Shown here in pieces: positions 31,965 through 42,689 of a stretch of DNA of 64,000 bases. A program made the position numbers and the translations under genes. The stretch is from Zoroaster sp. YZ-2022 (lineage: Eukaryota; Echinodermata; Asteroidea; Forcipulatida; Zoroasteridae), in assembly GCA_029582265.1 (NCBI GenBank), contig CM055828.1, forward strand, positions 12,993,777 through 13,057,776, written 5' to 3'. Each line of letters starts with the position of its first letter. Position 1 is the first letter of the stretch. Below the pieces are notes generated by a model. The model had not been told where the DNA came from. It made no database searches and saw only the letters and a list, made by a program, of their open reading frames with translations.

Positions 31965-34280
31965 TACCAACCTGAACCATTCATTGCTGAAAGTAAAATT
32001 GATACATTGTATCATAAGTGGCAGCCAGCTGCAGGTCTCTGTGCCACCTTCCGGCCTTGCCGGCGCTAAAGAGTATGAGTGAAATAAATGGAGGTTAGAT
32101 TTAAAAACAACGTCACTCATACCATCAAGTGAAGTCGTATCATCCTCATGCAGCTATAACTGATTCATCGGCCATGATCATCATGACACTTTCAATTCAA
32201 CTATGTTGACTGGCGTGCATTGAAATAGACACTTGCGAACTCAGAAAGTGCATGCAGATCGATACGTAAACAACTGCAATGCAAGATCGGACAGTGGAAC
32301 AAAAAACCTCTCTTTTGTGTCACTGCTCAGGTGTTTTGGTGCGCCAACTAACGAGTTTACGAAAACAAAACTTTGTGCACGTGGGAATGTAGGGCCCCTG
32401 GCATGGCGTGGCCGGCCTATATTGCATTGTGACCGTACCCAGCTGATATCTCGGAATTGAGCGCGCAATGAATTATGGGAGTTGGATTTTGGAAAAACGT
32501 TGTCAACAAACGCACTATGGCCGTTTTCGAAACATCTGCTTGCGTCTCTGTCTTGGCTCCGTTCGTGTGGTTTTTCAATGATGACAACCTGGAGACGAAA
32601 CCGAAGCCAGTGCTTTCGAAAACGCCCTATGTTTGTGCACCAAGTCAAAGTTTGTTATGTTTTATAGCAAAATTATGGAGAAAATCTCGGAAATCTGTTA
32701 AATTATAAACAGAACATTATTTTTTGTAATTAAGAAAACTGAATTGATTCCCCCCCCCCCCCGAAAACTACGCAAATGGAGGAATTCTCAGCTAATTTCT
32801 GATCCCCGGGTGCGACGACCATATTTTAGTCTCTTATGCATTTTTTTCTTTTAAAAAGGGGGTAAATTGCAGATAATTTCATCGTTTTTAAAAAACAAAT
32901 TAAGCATTATGGTCAAACCGTGGTCACGGTTAAACCCACAACTAAATCAATCAATCAATCAATCCATCTAAAATCTAAAATGAGACTTGCCTGTTTTAAT
33001 CACCTCGGATGAAATATTGTATTAATTATACTTATAGCTTTTGACAAACGCTAACGCTAATCAGATTGTATACAAAATAATATAATTGAATATCAGGAAC
33101 ATATTTTAAAAAAAGGCAAGTGGCACAAGGCACTGTTTTCTCCTTTTTACCATCCTTTAATTTATATGCAATATATATTTGTTGACGATGGGGATAATAT
33201 TTCTAAAAGAACTGTTCCGAAAACGAAATGAAGAGCTTCTTGGCCGTTAGTATAGTGATCGAGTTTGCCTAAAAAGTACCGTTGCAAATTAGACTATAAC
33301 AGTCATATCCAGAAATCATACTGTCAGGTGCGTGAACCACTGGCGCGGCCTATAGACCGCCCATGCGCAAGATCAGAGTAGCCCGAAGAGATGTCCCGCT
33401 TCGAGGGTCACCAAAGATCAGGCCTCTGCTGTTCGCGCAAGCGTCATTTTCTTTTCCAGGACGAACGTGGGCTATTCGATGAAATTTCCATCTTTAAAAA
33501 GTTGTTGTCTTTTAACTTTTTTAAACTAATTGTTTTCAAAAATTGCTCACGTTCGTACCCGTCCTGGAAAAAATAACACTGCGCTAATATAATCTCTAGA
33601 GATCCTCTGCATATCGTAGCCCTCCAGCGGCAGCGGCGTAGCCACGGGGGGGGGGGGGGGGGAACGTGCCCCCAAAAATCGGTTCCCCCCAGGTGCCCCA
33701 CCCCCCACACGAAAAATCCCGATAGTGCCCCAAATCCCGATAGTGCGATGAATGAACTTTGAACAGCTCCGAGTTTGGAGCATTCTATTTTGTTTACCGA
33801 TCTCCTTCCAAATACCATTTTTCTATAATACAGCACTCCTTGCTGGACATCAAGGCGCAGATTCAGAGTTTCAAAGGGAGGTAGAGGCACATGGTTAAAA
33901 AGGAAGGCACATTATAAATTAACAAAAACAGGAGGACCACATACCCCTTTGCCCCCCTGCGATCCGCGTAACCGTATTAACGTGAAATTAATTCGAACCT
34001 AAGACCACGGAGGAAGGAAAACAGGTCTGGGGGGTTTCGGCCCCCAAGCCTCTCTCCACCCGCCCTGGATTCGCCTCTCCCATCCCCACCCCCATCCCAT
34101 TTTCAGTTATTTTCTGAATTTCAGTTAGGCCTACACTCTTCGGTTCCACAAGTTTCACTTTCCCCAACACTAGACTATAGATCAACTCTGTATAATTATT
34201 TGCCGTATCTGTCTCTGGTGTAGGCCTACAGCGCGCAGTCTGTCATCATAGCGCTGTTTATAGCGCCCCAACGTGATTGA
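31965..34280. other. Intergenic region with two small foldbacks
   Basis: At about 32510-32635 the words TATGGCCGTTTTCGAAA and TTTCGAAAACGCCCTATG face each other about 75 bp apart. At about 33437-33590 GCGCAAGCGTCATTTTCTTT with CCAGGACGAACGTG faces CACGTTCGTACCCGTCCTGG and AACACTGCGC. C and G homopolymer runs occur near 32750 and 33650. Apart from short unsupported frames, no gene was recognised. Confidence 0.5.
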
Positions 34281-34289
34281 TCACGTAGG

Positions 34290-35580
34290 TTTGGCGTATG
34301 GAATTCCATATCTGCCATTCTAAACGTCGCCCGTCGCCCTTCTAAACGTCATATTTTACGATGGAACACTTTCCATCAAAGATAGGCATCCCGTTTGTAC
34401 ATTGCACATATAGATATCCCGCGATTGAATAATTGTATGCAATTTTAATTAGGCTGGGCTAATTAGTGGATCGATTAATTGGGGCGCTAATAAATTATAG
34501 CTAGATATGTGATGAACACATCTATGAAGAAAAAACATACAACTTTGCTATTTTACGATGGAACACTTTTCGTCAAAAGTGTGCGAATCATCATGATATT
34601 GTACGTTTGCACTTAATGACGAATATTGCGCCCTTTGGCTCTGATTGGAATTTGGTGCATCACATCTATAAAGAAAAAATTTTCAATGTTGCTATTTTAC
34701 GATGAAACATTTCTCGTCAAAGGTAGGTATGTCGTTCGGACATTGTGCATATACATATCCCGATTGAATAATTGTATGTAATTTTAATTAGTTGCGGTGG
34801 GCTAATTAGTGGATCGATTAATTGGGGGCGCTAATAGATTATAGCTAGAGATGTGATAAACACATCTACGAAGAAAAAAATTACAATTTTGCTATTTTAC
34901 GATGGAACACTTTCCATCAAAGATAGGCATCCCGTTTGTACATTGTAGATATAGATATCCCGATTGAATAATTGTATGCAATTTTAATTAGTTAGACTGG
35001 GCTAATTAGTGGATCGATTAATTGGAGGCGCTAATAGATTATAGCTAGAGATGTGATGAACACATCTATGAAGAAAAAAATTACAATTTTGCTATTTTAC
35101 GATGGAACACTTTCCATCAAAGATAGGCATCCCGTTTGTACATTGCACATATAGAAATCCCGATTGAATTATTGTATGCAATTTTAATTAGTTAGGCTGG
35201 GCTAATTAGTGTATCGATTAATTGGAGGCGCTAATAGATTATAGCTAGAGATGTGATGAACACATCTATGAAGAAAAAAATTAAAATTTTATCATTTTAC
35301 GATGGAACACTTCTCGTCAAAGATAGGCATCTCGTTTGTATATTGTACATATGGAGATCCCGATTGAATAATTGTATGTAATTTTAATAAGTTGGGGTGG
35401 GCTAATTAGTGGATCGATTAATTGGGGGTGCTAATAGATTATAGCTAGAGATGTGATGAACACATCTATGAAGAAAAAATTACAATTTTGCATTTTTACG
35501 ATGGAACACTTCTCGTCAAAATTGTGCGAATCATCATTGTGTATTTTACTATGTTACTGTACGTTTACACTCAATGACGT
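34290..35580 (+). repeat. Satellite of about 200 bp, seven copies, just upstream of WASHC3
   Basis: The anchor TTTTACGATGGAACAC-type sequence starts at 34354, 34551, 34695, 34895, 35095, 35295 and 35494. Spacing is 197, 144, 200, 200, 200 and 199 bp; the third interval start is a shortened unit. Each full unit contains AGATAGGCATCCCGTTTGTA, GGGCTAATTAGTGGATCGAT, TAATTGGGGGCGCTAATAGA and ATGTGATGAACACATCTATG. The array stops about 180 bp before the WASHC3 start codon. Confidence 0.95.
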
Positions 35581-35759
35581 ATATTGACGGTCTTTTGCGG
35601 TATTTGAAATTCGGTGCCAGCACCAAATTTCGTGCTAGCACCAAATTCGGTGCTGACTTCAGCCTGGTTCAGCAAGCTAGCTTGCTACGCCCGCTATGCG
35701 ATTTGCTCATCGTCAGCTGATATTGAATGCTTAATTTACAAAAAAAAAATTAGAAAAGA

Positions 35760-35810
35760 ATGGATGCCGACGGTTTGCCACTAGTTGGTCCTGGGGTGGA
35801 CCTTACAAAG
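35760..35810 (+). CDS. WASHC3: WASHC3 coding exon 1
   Basis: Seventeen codons starting at the ATG in AAAGAATGGATG and ending ACAAAG before GTAACTG. The start is supported by alignment to the conserved MD-DGLPL N-terminus. Confidence 0.93.
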
Positions 35811-38800
35811 GTAACTGAGATTGAGAACTGATTTTGACAGCATTTATACTTACTGCAGAGACGAAGATACGATTATGTTTATGATACTTAACTGTTCAGA
35901 CTGTGTTACTGTTACTGTTAGTCATTGAATGATAGTTGATAAATAACGTTACAACTTACATGTAATGTATCCGATTGTTTTCCTCCCTCCTCCTCACTCC
36001 CTCCCCCTCCCTCCTCCCTCCCTCCCTCCTCCTCCTCCCTCCCTCCCTCCTCCTCCCTCCCTCCTCCCTCCCTCCCCTCCCGGACTGCCCGTGTATTGCT
36101 AGAAGAGGTGAAAGTACCAGTTTCCAACAGTGCTGAATTTTTCCCAAAAAGTGCTCCTTGGACTGGAGGATTTTGCAGGATATGGGGTGGTTAGGGTTAA
36201 CCAAGTAGTGAGTCATTATTGTCTTATATACCTTTCTTTTCCTCAAGGTTGGAGCAATTCATCCGAAGCGTATGCTGGCATTTCTCAACCACTTTGTAAC
36301 CCACACAACTCGATTCCTCAACAAGTTTTCCTGTGTATGTGAACAGGTACGCAACTTGATGTTTGAAGTAATTTTAATAATAATAATAATAAAGATTTGT
36401 AGCCCGCACGTATCCACCCTGCTGGGCGCTCAAGGCGCGGAAACAAAGAAAATGAATATAAACAGAAAATGAAAACATGAATACAAACAATATAGGCCTA
36501 CAATGATATAGAAAAAAAAATTATGTACCGAAATACATGTAGGGCCTACCTACAATTAGGCAGTTTCATGAAAATTTGAAGTTGCTTCAATGCTTTTAAA
36601 TGTCATATCACTGGATAGAACCAAAAATTTGAAAGAAAATGAGGGGCCAATGGTCATGATAGGTTAACCCTATGCAAAGTTACGAATTTTTGTTGATTTA
36701 AATATTTGGTAATTTTTAAGATCCAGTTTCATTTGAAAAGTTGTGACCGAATTTGCCTGCAATGTATCCTTGTAGTACTAACAAAGTCTATTTTGCGCAA
36801 GTTGCACTGTTTTTGTGCCAACGTTACAGTTGGCATGGACTGATCAATTAAGATAACCACGATGTGTAGTATCCATTTATCGACACTAGAAGTGACTACA
36901 TCCGTAGACTACCCTTTATATTAGAATTTTACCATGAAAGTTCGGCGGGTCACAACTTCGACAGAAAAAAAGGATATGAAAATTAGCGCCACCATCGGCG
37001 GTTTGCGTGAATCTGCCTACTACAATGCAATTACAAATATACATCATCTTTGAAGAATTGTGACATAAGATGAGTTTTAAGCAGCGACTTAAATCTATTT
37101 ATACTGTGACAAGATTTGAGTTTAGTTGGAAGATGATTCCAGAGTCTCGGAGCCGTGACAGAAAAAGACCTATCACCCCAGTTCCGTTTTGAAGTTGGTT
37201 CCTTTAGGAGTGACATGTTGCTGGGGCGCAAATTGCGTGATGGAGTGTAGACTTTAAGCAGTTCAGAAATATAAATTGGAGCAATGTTATTAAAAGATTT
37301 GTGAACAATTAGCATAAGTTTAAAAACAATTCTCTGTGAAACAGGAAGCCAGTGCAGTTCTTTCAAGATTGGCGTGATATGGCATGACTTTCTGGACAAA
37401 GTCACAACACGAGCTGCTGTGTTTTGTATGTGCTGAAGACGCGATATTTGATTCTGCGGGAGACTTGTCTGTTGTTGCATTGTGTTGCATTTAGCAGTTT
37501 GTCTGTAAAATGCCAGTAGGGGGTAAGAATTTTAAGTTTGCAATAACTAAGTGACGGTCAACTTGCTAGTGTACAAATTGTCCTGGTTTCTTTCAATTTT
37601 CTGTTTGTGTATTTAGAAATTGTCCGACCTGAACACAAGAATACAGAAGTTAGAGGTCACTATGAACATCCTGGAAGCTAAGGTTAGTATAGGTCAATGA
37701 ACTATGGTCATTTCTATGTTTGGCAGCTGTTGAAAATAGTCCTCCGATTAAAATGTTGAAATTAAAATATAAAATGTTAATAAATGCTATTGTAGATGGA
37801 TGTTAGTCCTAAACTTAAGATAATTATTCAAAATGTTTCATAAATATTTGGAAATAGTCTGAATTTGCTCATTCTTTTCAAAACGGAATGTTTATTACTT
37901 TTGCATAATAATAATAATAATAATAATGTGGACTTATATAGCGCACGGCTCAAGGCGCATTATATTATTATCCCTGCTCATCAGGCGCATAAATCATTCC
38001 TGAAACCATCTCAGCTCAATTGCTGCCATTTCGGCGCAAAGGGCTAATCAAACACAACAACCAACTCTGCCCTCACGGGTACCCATTTACTCCTGGGTGG
38101 AGAGAAGCAATTCTGGTAAAGTGTCCTGCTCAAGGACACAAGTACCCCGGTCGCTTTCGGGAGTAGAACCCACATTCTGACGACTCAGCCATCAGAACAC
38201 AAATCCGATGCACTAAACCGCTCGACTATGGCACTACAATCAAACAGTGTCCAACTGGGCGTAAAAGCACCCAGAGGTATTGCTGACTAATTCTATGCCC
38301 TATTGTGTCTTCCGACCCTCTTTCGCATTAAACACCTTTGTGCACATGGGCATTATTGAGTACAGGCCTTGACCTTAAGGATTGAGAGGGCACAGCCACT
38401 TTGGCCATGGCTACATCAAAATTTCAAGGCTAACCAAAGGGGTATTACGGCTAACTCACAGGAGCACCACAGCAAGGGCCGCGGTTAAGATTGAGGCTTG
38501 TGAGTATTTGCTCCTTTTCTAAACCTTCCTCACAACATTAAATCTTGTTCTCTCACTCAGCTGGCATCAATCCCAGGCCTTGAGAATGTCAAAGTTGAGA
38601 CACCACCAGCACCAGGGCCTACTCCTGAACCCCATCCCTCGGCCATGACAGGTATTCCAGCCCTACCTCCTCCGTCTGAACAACAGGTACACTTCACTTC
38701 ATTCATACCTCTTTCCTTCAATGTTTGGTTTGGGAAGTACAATCTTAATTTTGTAAACTCATTTTTGTTGATATAAACTGGAGATTTTATTGTGGATATT

Positions 38801-41800
38801 GCAGGATTTGCCAGCAGTAGAAGCACCCTCAGAAGCCCCACACATCATGACAGTGTCTCAGGATCCTCGTTACATCAAATATTTCAAGATGATAAATATG
38901 GTGAGTAGATAAATGCTAGAAAAAGCCACCCTTTGACACCATCCTCACTCCTTCCCCACCCCCCCCCCAAAAAAAATAAAAATAAAATAAAAAATGGAGT
39001 AACACTGTATGAGAACTCACTTTAACCCTAACCCTCCAGGGTATTTTGGCTAGAAATCCTGCCAGACGCATCAGATTGCATCGTTTGTCAAAGTGACTTG
39101 GCTGCAGAGTGCAGCAAAGTGCAGCTGTGCATTTTGCTGCATGTGGCAGTCAAGGGTGTATAGTGTATATCAGTGGTGGTACAAGTACCTTGCAAATTCC
39201 ATCAATATGCACCCGTAGATGCATCAAAAGTTGCTGGGATGGTAGTAGGTTTTCTTGGTTGCTGGGAATTTAGTTGCTGGGAAGGTTTTGTTTGGCTTTG
39301 AATATTTGAAACAAAATATCATCACTGCCTGTTCTTTTTTATGTTTTCCTTTTGTTTACATTCTTTTCTGGGTTTTCTGCTATTGAACTCAATTATTATT
39401 TTATTTTTTATGGATTTCTTCATTTTCTTCTTTTCTTCTTTATTTTTTTCTTCTTTCTTTTGTTCCTCTTATTTACATTTTGTTTCTTTTTCAAACTTTT
39501 TCTTCTTGATTTCTTTTTCTTGTTTCTTTTTCAAACTTTTTCTTCTTGATTTCTCTGCACTATGAAAGTAGAGTGAAACCCGAGACATACCCTTCAGACC
39601 AGGGACCCAAAGTGGTTTGCCCAATTCCCCAGCACTTAGCTGGTTTGACCTCAATTTCCATCAGTATTGCTACAAAGTTCACAGCAGTTAGTGGTTGCAT
39701 TTTGCATCAAAGTGCACCAGACTTTTCCACCTGATGCACTGTGCTGCGTCTGGCAGGGTTAGGGTTAATCCTACTTTTAGCAGAATTTTCCAGCGAATCG
39801 ACTGATCATTTAAAACTTGGCAACTGTCCATTTATGAATGAGGGATAATCTGTGTAGATAACTGTACCATGTACGTCTACAGTTTTACATTCACCACACA
39901 GTTCCATTTTGCAAGCGTTACACATGCTGATATAGTACCTTTATCAAAACCGCTAAGGGCTTTGAGATCTTACCAGTTGGCCAAACTGCAGACTGCTCAG
40001 TGGGGAGTCTATAGCCGTGTTCGCACTGGACTTTTTTTGGTAAAACTTACCGAGATGATGGGTACTTTTCCCATTTGAAGTCCAGTGCGGACAGCCTGGG
40101 ACCTTTTCCTGAGTCCAGCGGTTACTTTTACTGGCCAACTGCTGCCCAGGAAAACTAACCAGGTAACTTTTCCCGAGACGATAAGTCCAGTGCGGACAGT
40201 GCGAGTCGGTAAAAGCGGCTCAGGAAAGCGTACATCCGGCCCGAGCGCAAGGTCGTGCTACACAGGGACACCATGCATGCGCTTTGCATTGTTTCACCGC
40301 GCGGTGGGGGCGGGCCGGGCGCATTTAATGCATGTGCATGTGTTGCAAGTTTTCTGTGCGTTGTTGGGTCAATCGTGTCAACGTAGAAAGGTCACACAAA
40401 GCGCCCTCATGAGTCATTATACTGACAGCTCGGTTACTTCTACCACGGTCTCGGTAAAATTTTCCCGTGTCGAAAGTCCAAGTGCGGACAGAGGTTACAT
40501 TTGACCATTTTTCATTTTACCATCATCTTGGTAAAACCTTCCCAAAAAAAAGTCCAGTGCGAACACGGCTTAAAAACATATTGCGGGTAAACGTGTACTT
40601 TGTATCAGGGAAAAATCTATCTAGGAAAAGAATCCACCCACAACGTTTCTGCAATGATATAACCTTTGCGGAGAAACTTTCCCGCAACTTATCCCAGAAT
40701 AGTTTTGAGAAGGTGACTGAACTAATTGGCAAATGGTCATGTTGCACAGTGCCATGGTCGAGCAGTTTAGTGCATCGGATTTGTGTTCTGATGGCTGAAT
40801 CGTCAGAATGTGGGTTCGAATCCCGACTGCGACCGTGGTGCTTGTGTCCTTGAGCAGGACACTTTACCATAATTGCTTCTCTCCACCCAGGAGTAAATGG
40901 GTACCTGTGAGGGCAGAGTTGGTTGTTGTGTTTGATTAGCCCTATATGCGCCAAAAGGGCAGCAATTGAGCTGTATACTCCCCAGGGAGCTGAGATGGTT
41001 TCAGGAATGATTTATGCGCCTGATGAGCAGGGGTAATAATGTAATACGCCTTGAGCACCAGTTTGGTGGATACGTGCGCTATATAAGTCCACATTATTAT
41101 TATTATTATTACTAGTAGTAATCAATGTTCTTGTCTCTTCTATTTCTAGGGTGTACCTGTGGCTGCTTTGAGGCAGAAACTGCTGCTAGATGGTCTTGAC
41201 CCTGACCTTTTAGAGTAAGTATTGGATTGTTTAAATTCAGAATTGTAGTAGAGTACGAGTAGTAGTTGTAGTTACTTTTTCATGAGTATGTGTACAAAAA
41301 AAATGTATTTGATTATGTCGGTCTAAAACTAGCACTCCGATTCCATGCCCTGCTGAATCATGACGGTATGGTCCCTTTAACCCTACTGGTAAATCCATGC
41401 TGTTTGATTGAAATGCTGGATCAGTCTAATACCAGGCAACTGTATTACGCAGTGAGATTGAAGACTAAACATGTATTAATTTTCTTCTTGACGATGATTA
41501 GAGCATACTAATCCAAACGTCGAGAAGACCCCGAGAAGTCCACATGGTTCTCCCTGAACCACGCTCTCACTTTAGCGATAGTTGAGAAACGAGTTACCCG
41601 ATATTGGTTCTCCCCTGAACCATTATCTCGCTTAGTGACAGTTGAGATACAAAGTTACTTGAAAAATTTTCTTTTCAGAACCCTGTGCCTCACTTAGTGA
41701 TATGTGAGATAAACACATGGTGTTGCCACAAACCGAATAATAATGATAATAATAATGCACACGTATCTACCAAACTGGTGCTCGTATCTACCAAACTGGT

Positions 41801-42255
41801 GCTCAAGGCGCATTACATTTTTACCCCTGCTCCATCTTAGCTCCCTGGGGAGTATACAGCTCAGTTGCTGCCATTTTGGCGCATATGGGCTAATCAAACA
41901 ACAACCAACTCTGCCCTCACAGGTACCCATTTACTCCTGGGTGGAGAGAAGCATTTATGGTAAAGTATCTTGCTCAAGGACACAAGCACCCCGGTCGCGG
42001 CTGGGATTCGAACCCACATTCTGACGACTCGGCCATCAGAACACAAATCCGATGCACTAAACCGCTCAACCATGGCACTCCGAAATGATATCTATACTCC
42101 ACCATGCAAAGCCTCAAATCGTATATATATTTTTTCTTCTGCGCCCGTTTTCTTTTAGCACTCCCAATGCTCCAGCACCCCAAGCTCCACAAGACGACTC
42201 AGATTCTTCATTCATTGAGAGTAGTAGTGATGAACAAGAGGAATTTAGTGATTAG
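35760..42255 (+). CDS. WASHC3: WASH complex subunit 3 (CCDC53), complete, 7 coding exons
   Basis: Joined coding exons 35760-35810, 36248-36346, 37617-37682, 38561-38686, 38805-38900, 41150-41214 and 42159-42255 give 199 aa and a TAG stop; human WASHC3 is 194 aa. WASHC3 is a small subunit of the pentameric WASH complex, which activates Arp2/3 on endosomes for cargo sorting. Diagnostic segments are the N-terminus MDADGLPLVGPGVDLTK, FLNHFVTHTTRFLNKFSCVC, the coiled-coil LSDLNTRIQKLEVTMNILEA leading into LASIPGLE, a proline-rich linker, QDPRYIKYFKMINMGVPVAA, LLLDGLDPDLL, and an acidic serine-rich tail ending EEFSD. All introns are GT-AG and phases match. The gene converges on CSTF3. Confidence 0.96.
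35985..36080 (+). repeat. Polypyrimidine (CCCTCC)n tract in WASHC3 intron 1
   Basis: A run of nearly 100 bp of CCTCC/CCCTCC words. The opposite strand is a (GGGAGG)n purine tract able in principle to form triplex or G-quadruplex structures. The Gly/Glu-rich frames on the - strand are artefacts. Confidence 0.9.
36248..36346 (+). CDS. WASHC3: WASHC3 coding exon 2
   Basis: Thirty-three codons between acceptor TTTTCCTCAAG and donor GTACGC. Encodes the most conserved helix, containing FLNHF and RFLNKF. Confidence 0.96.
36378..36442 (-). mobile_element. 3' tail fragment of the common SINE
   Basis: (AAT)n followed by GCACGTATCCACC and GCTCAAGGCGC, the tail of the SINE found complete elsewhere in the window. 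The head is missing. Confidence 0.65.
37031..37480 (-). pseudogene. CR1/L2-like LINE, C-terminal end of RT ORF, in WASHC3 intron 2
   Basis: A 149-codon frame antisense to WASHC3 shows RLQHIQNTAARVVTLSRK, HITPILKELHWLPVSQRI and LWNHLPTKLKSCHSINRFK, the typical terminal region of CR1/L2-type reverse transcriptases. The palm domain is absent, so it is a 5'-truncated insertion. It appears uninterrupted over the retained part. Confidence 0.88.
37617..37682 (+). CDS. WASHC3: WASHC3 coding exon 3
   Basis: Twenty-two codons of coiled coil (heptad-like L, I, L, M, I, L positions), acceptor TGTATTTAG, donor GTTAGT. Confidence 0.95.
37905..38240 (-). mobile_element. tRNA-Leu-derived SINE, in WASHC3 intron 3
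   Basis: Read on the - strand: tRNA-like head (GTCGAGCGGTTTAGTGCATC, B box GGGTTCTACTCCC, decayed), then ACTTGTGTCCTTGAGCAGGA, TACCCGTGAGGGCAGAG, and the tail GCGCTATATAAGTCC ending in (ATT)n. The family also occurs near 40.75, 41.74, 45.21, 52.08 and 57.20 kb. Confidence 0.88.
38561..38686 (+). CDS. WASHC3: WASHC3 coding exon 4
   Basis: Forty-two codons, beginning LASIPGLENV and continuing into a proline-rich linker (PPAPGPTPEPHPS). Acceptor CTCACTCAG, donor GTACAC. Confidence 0.94.
38805..38900 (+). CDS. WASHC3: WASHC3 coding exon 5
   Basis: Thirty-two codons ending QDPRYIKYFKMINM, a signature of the family. Acceptor ATATTGCAG, donor GTGAGT. Confidence 0.95.
39026..39764. mobile_element. 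TTAA-flanked element, CCCTAAC ends, in WASHC3 intron 5
   Basis: Bounded by TTAA at 39022-39025 and 39765-39768. Ends are CCCTAACCCTCCAGGG and (inverted) CCCTAACCCTGCCAGACG. Inner words GCCAGACGCATCAGATTGCA and GATGCACTGTGCTGCGTCTG also face each other. About 739 bp; a T-rich low-complexity tract at 39330-39560 lies inside. Confidence 0.7.
40013..40570. mobile_element. TIR element with AGCCGTGTTCGCACTGGACT ends, in WASHC3 intron 5
   Basis: The left end AGCCGTGTTCGCACTGGACT is exactly mirrored at the right end; homology continues through GGTAAAACTTACC-like sequence. The interior repeats AGTCCAGTGCGGACA at about 40079 and 40188, with a variant near 40476, suggesting composite or nested ends. 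It is GC-richer than the surroundings and non-coding. Confidence 0.8.
40745..41108 (+). mobile_element. tRNA-Leu-derived SINE, full length, in WASHC3 intron 5
   Basis: Head with GTGCCATGGTCGAGCAG, then GGGTTCGAATCCCGA (perfect B box), conserved body GTGTCCTTGAGCAGGACACT, TGAGCTGTATACTCCCCAGG, tail GCGCTATATAAGTCC and (ATT)n. Confidence 0.9.
41150..41214 (+). CDS. WASHC3: WASHC3 coding exon 6
   Basis: Twenty-one codons plus two bases (GVPVAALRQK, then LDGLDPDLL). Acceptor TATTTCTAG, donor GTAAGT. The preceding intron of 2.2 kb contains a TTAA element, a TIR element and a SINE. Confidence 0.95.
41487..41738 (+). mobile_element. Single-arm copy of the 25-kb palindrome family
   Basis: Begins with the bulged hairpin GACGATGATTAGAGCATACT leading into AATCCAAACGTC. 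It then has the same series of GGTTCTCCCTGAACC and CTCACTTTAGCGATAGTTGA units and ends AACACATGGTGTTGCCACAA, the end seen in the palindrome arms. It abuts the next SINE. Confidence 0.82.
41743..42083 (-). mobile_element. tRNA-Leu-derived SINE in WASHC3 intron 6
   Basis: Read on the - strand: GTGCCATGGTTGAGCGGTTT, B box GGGTTCGAATCCCAG, conserved body and tail. The tail segment TCTACCAAACTGGTGCTC is duplicated in tandem near 41766-41800. Confidence 0.88.
42159..42255 (+). CDS. WASHC3: WASHC3 coding exon 7 (last)
   Basis: Completes the split aspartate codon and encodes an acidic, serine-rich tail (DSDSSFIESSSDEQEEFSD) with TAG at 42253-42255. Acceptor TTCTTTTAG. Confidence 0.94.
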
Positions 42256-42689
42256 ATCAAACTTTGATAAACACGTACAGGTGACTCCTATACTTCATGT
42301 ATATTTGAAATATATCAAATACAGGCCTGTTGTTTCTCGGGATTTTTCCTGATTTCAGGATTTTTTTACAAATCTCCCTTTGCCAAAAAGTGTTCTTGAA
42401 AGAAGAGAAGTAGCCATCAAGGAAAAGGAGTAGCCTGCATTGTGTCCAAACATCTAGTTTCTTGTTTGTGGGGAAGTGGAAAGTCTCCCAATATTAAACA
42501 TCCAGGAGGTTCAGGGGGCGTTGTTCTCTAGACCAAAGAGAGACCCAGGCCTGCTACAAGTACTTTGTACTTTTGTCTAAATCACACCCCTGAATCTGTG
42601 TGACTTTGAAGTATTCAACTTAATTGAATTCTCTTTAAATTCATTCTCCATAACAAAAAATAATAAATATTTTGAAAAAAGTAAACAAT
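42256..42689 (+). other. Probable WASHC3 3' UTR with a repeat insertion
   Basis: About 42323-42597 (ACAGGCCTG, TTTTTCCTGATTTCAGGATT, TTAAACATCCAGGAGGTTC) is an inverted-orientation relative of 55490-55795, so a repeat probably lies in the 3' UTR. A possible poly(A) signal is at 42662. Confidence 0.5.
42662..42667 (+). terminator. Candidate poly(A) signal AATAAA for WASHC3
   Basis: AATAAA lies 407 bp after the stop codon and just before a Harbinger-like element. AATAAA is common in such AT-rich DNA, so this is tentative. Confidence 0.3.

Noticed and set aside
32233..32708. Overlapping frames on both strands suggesting a gene near 32.4 kb
   Set aside because: No family motifs, no splice support, and the area contains a foldback (about 32510-32635); frames are likely chance.
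35918..36246. Gly/Glu/Arg-rich frames on the - strand
   Set aside because: Translation of the (GGGAGG)n strand of an intronic polypurine/polypyrimidine tract.
39341..39565. Phe-rich hydrophobic frame resembling a membrane protein
   Set aside because: T-rich low-complexity sequence inside a transposon-like element in a WASHC3 intron.
39022..39768. Telomere-like TTAGGG/CCCTAA sequence
   Set aside because: Only one or two copies at element ends; explained by TTAA plus CCCTAAC termini rather than a telomeric repeat.
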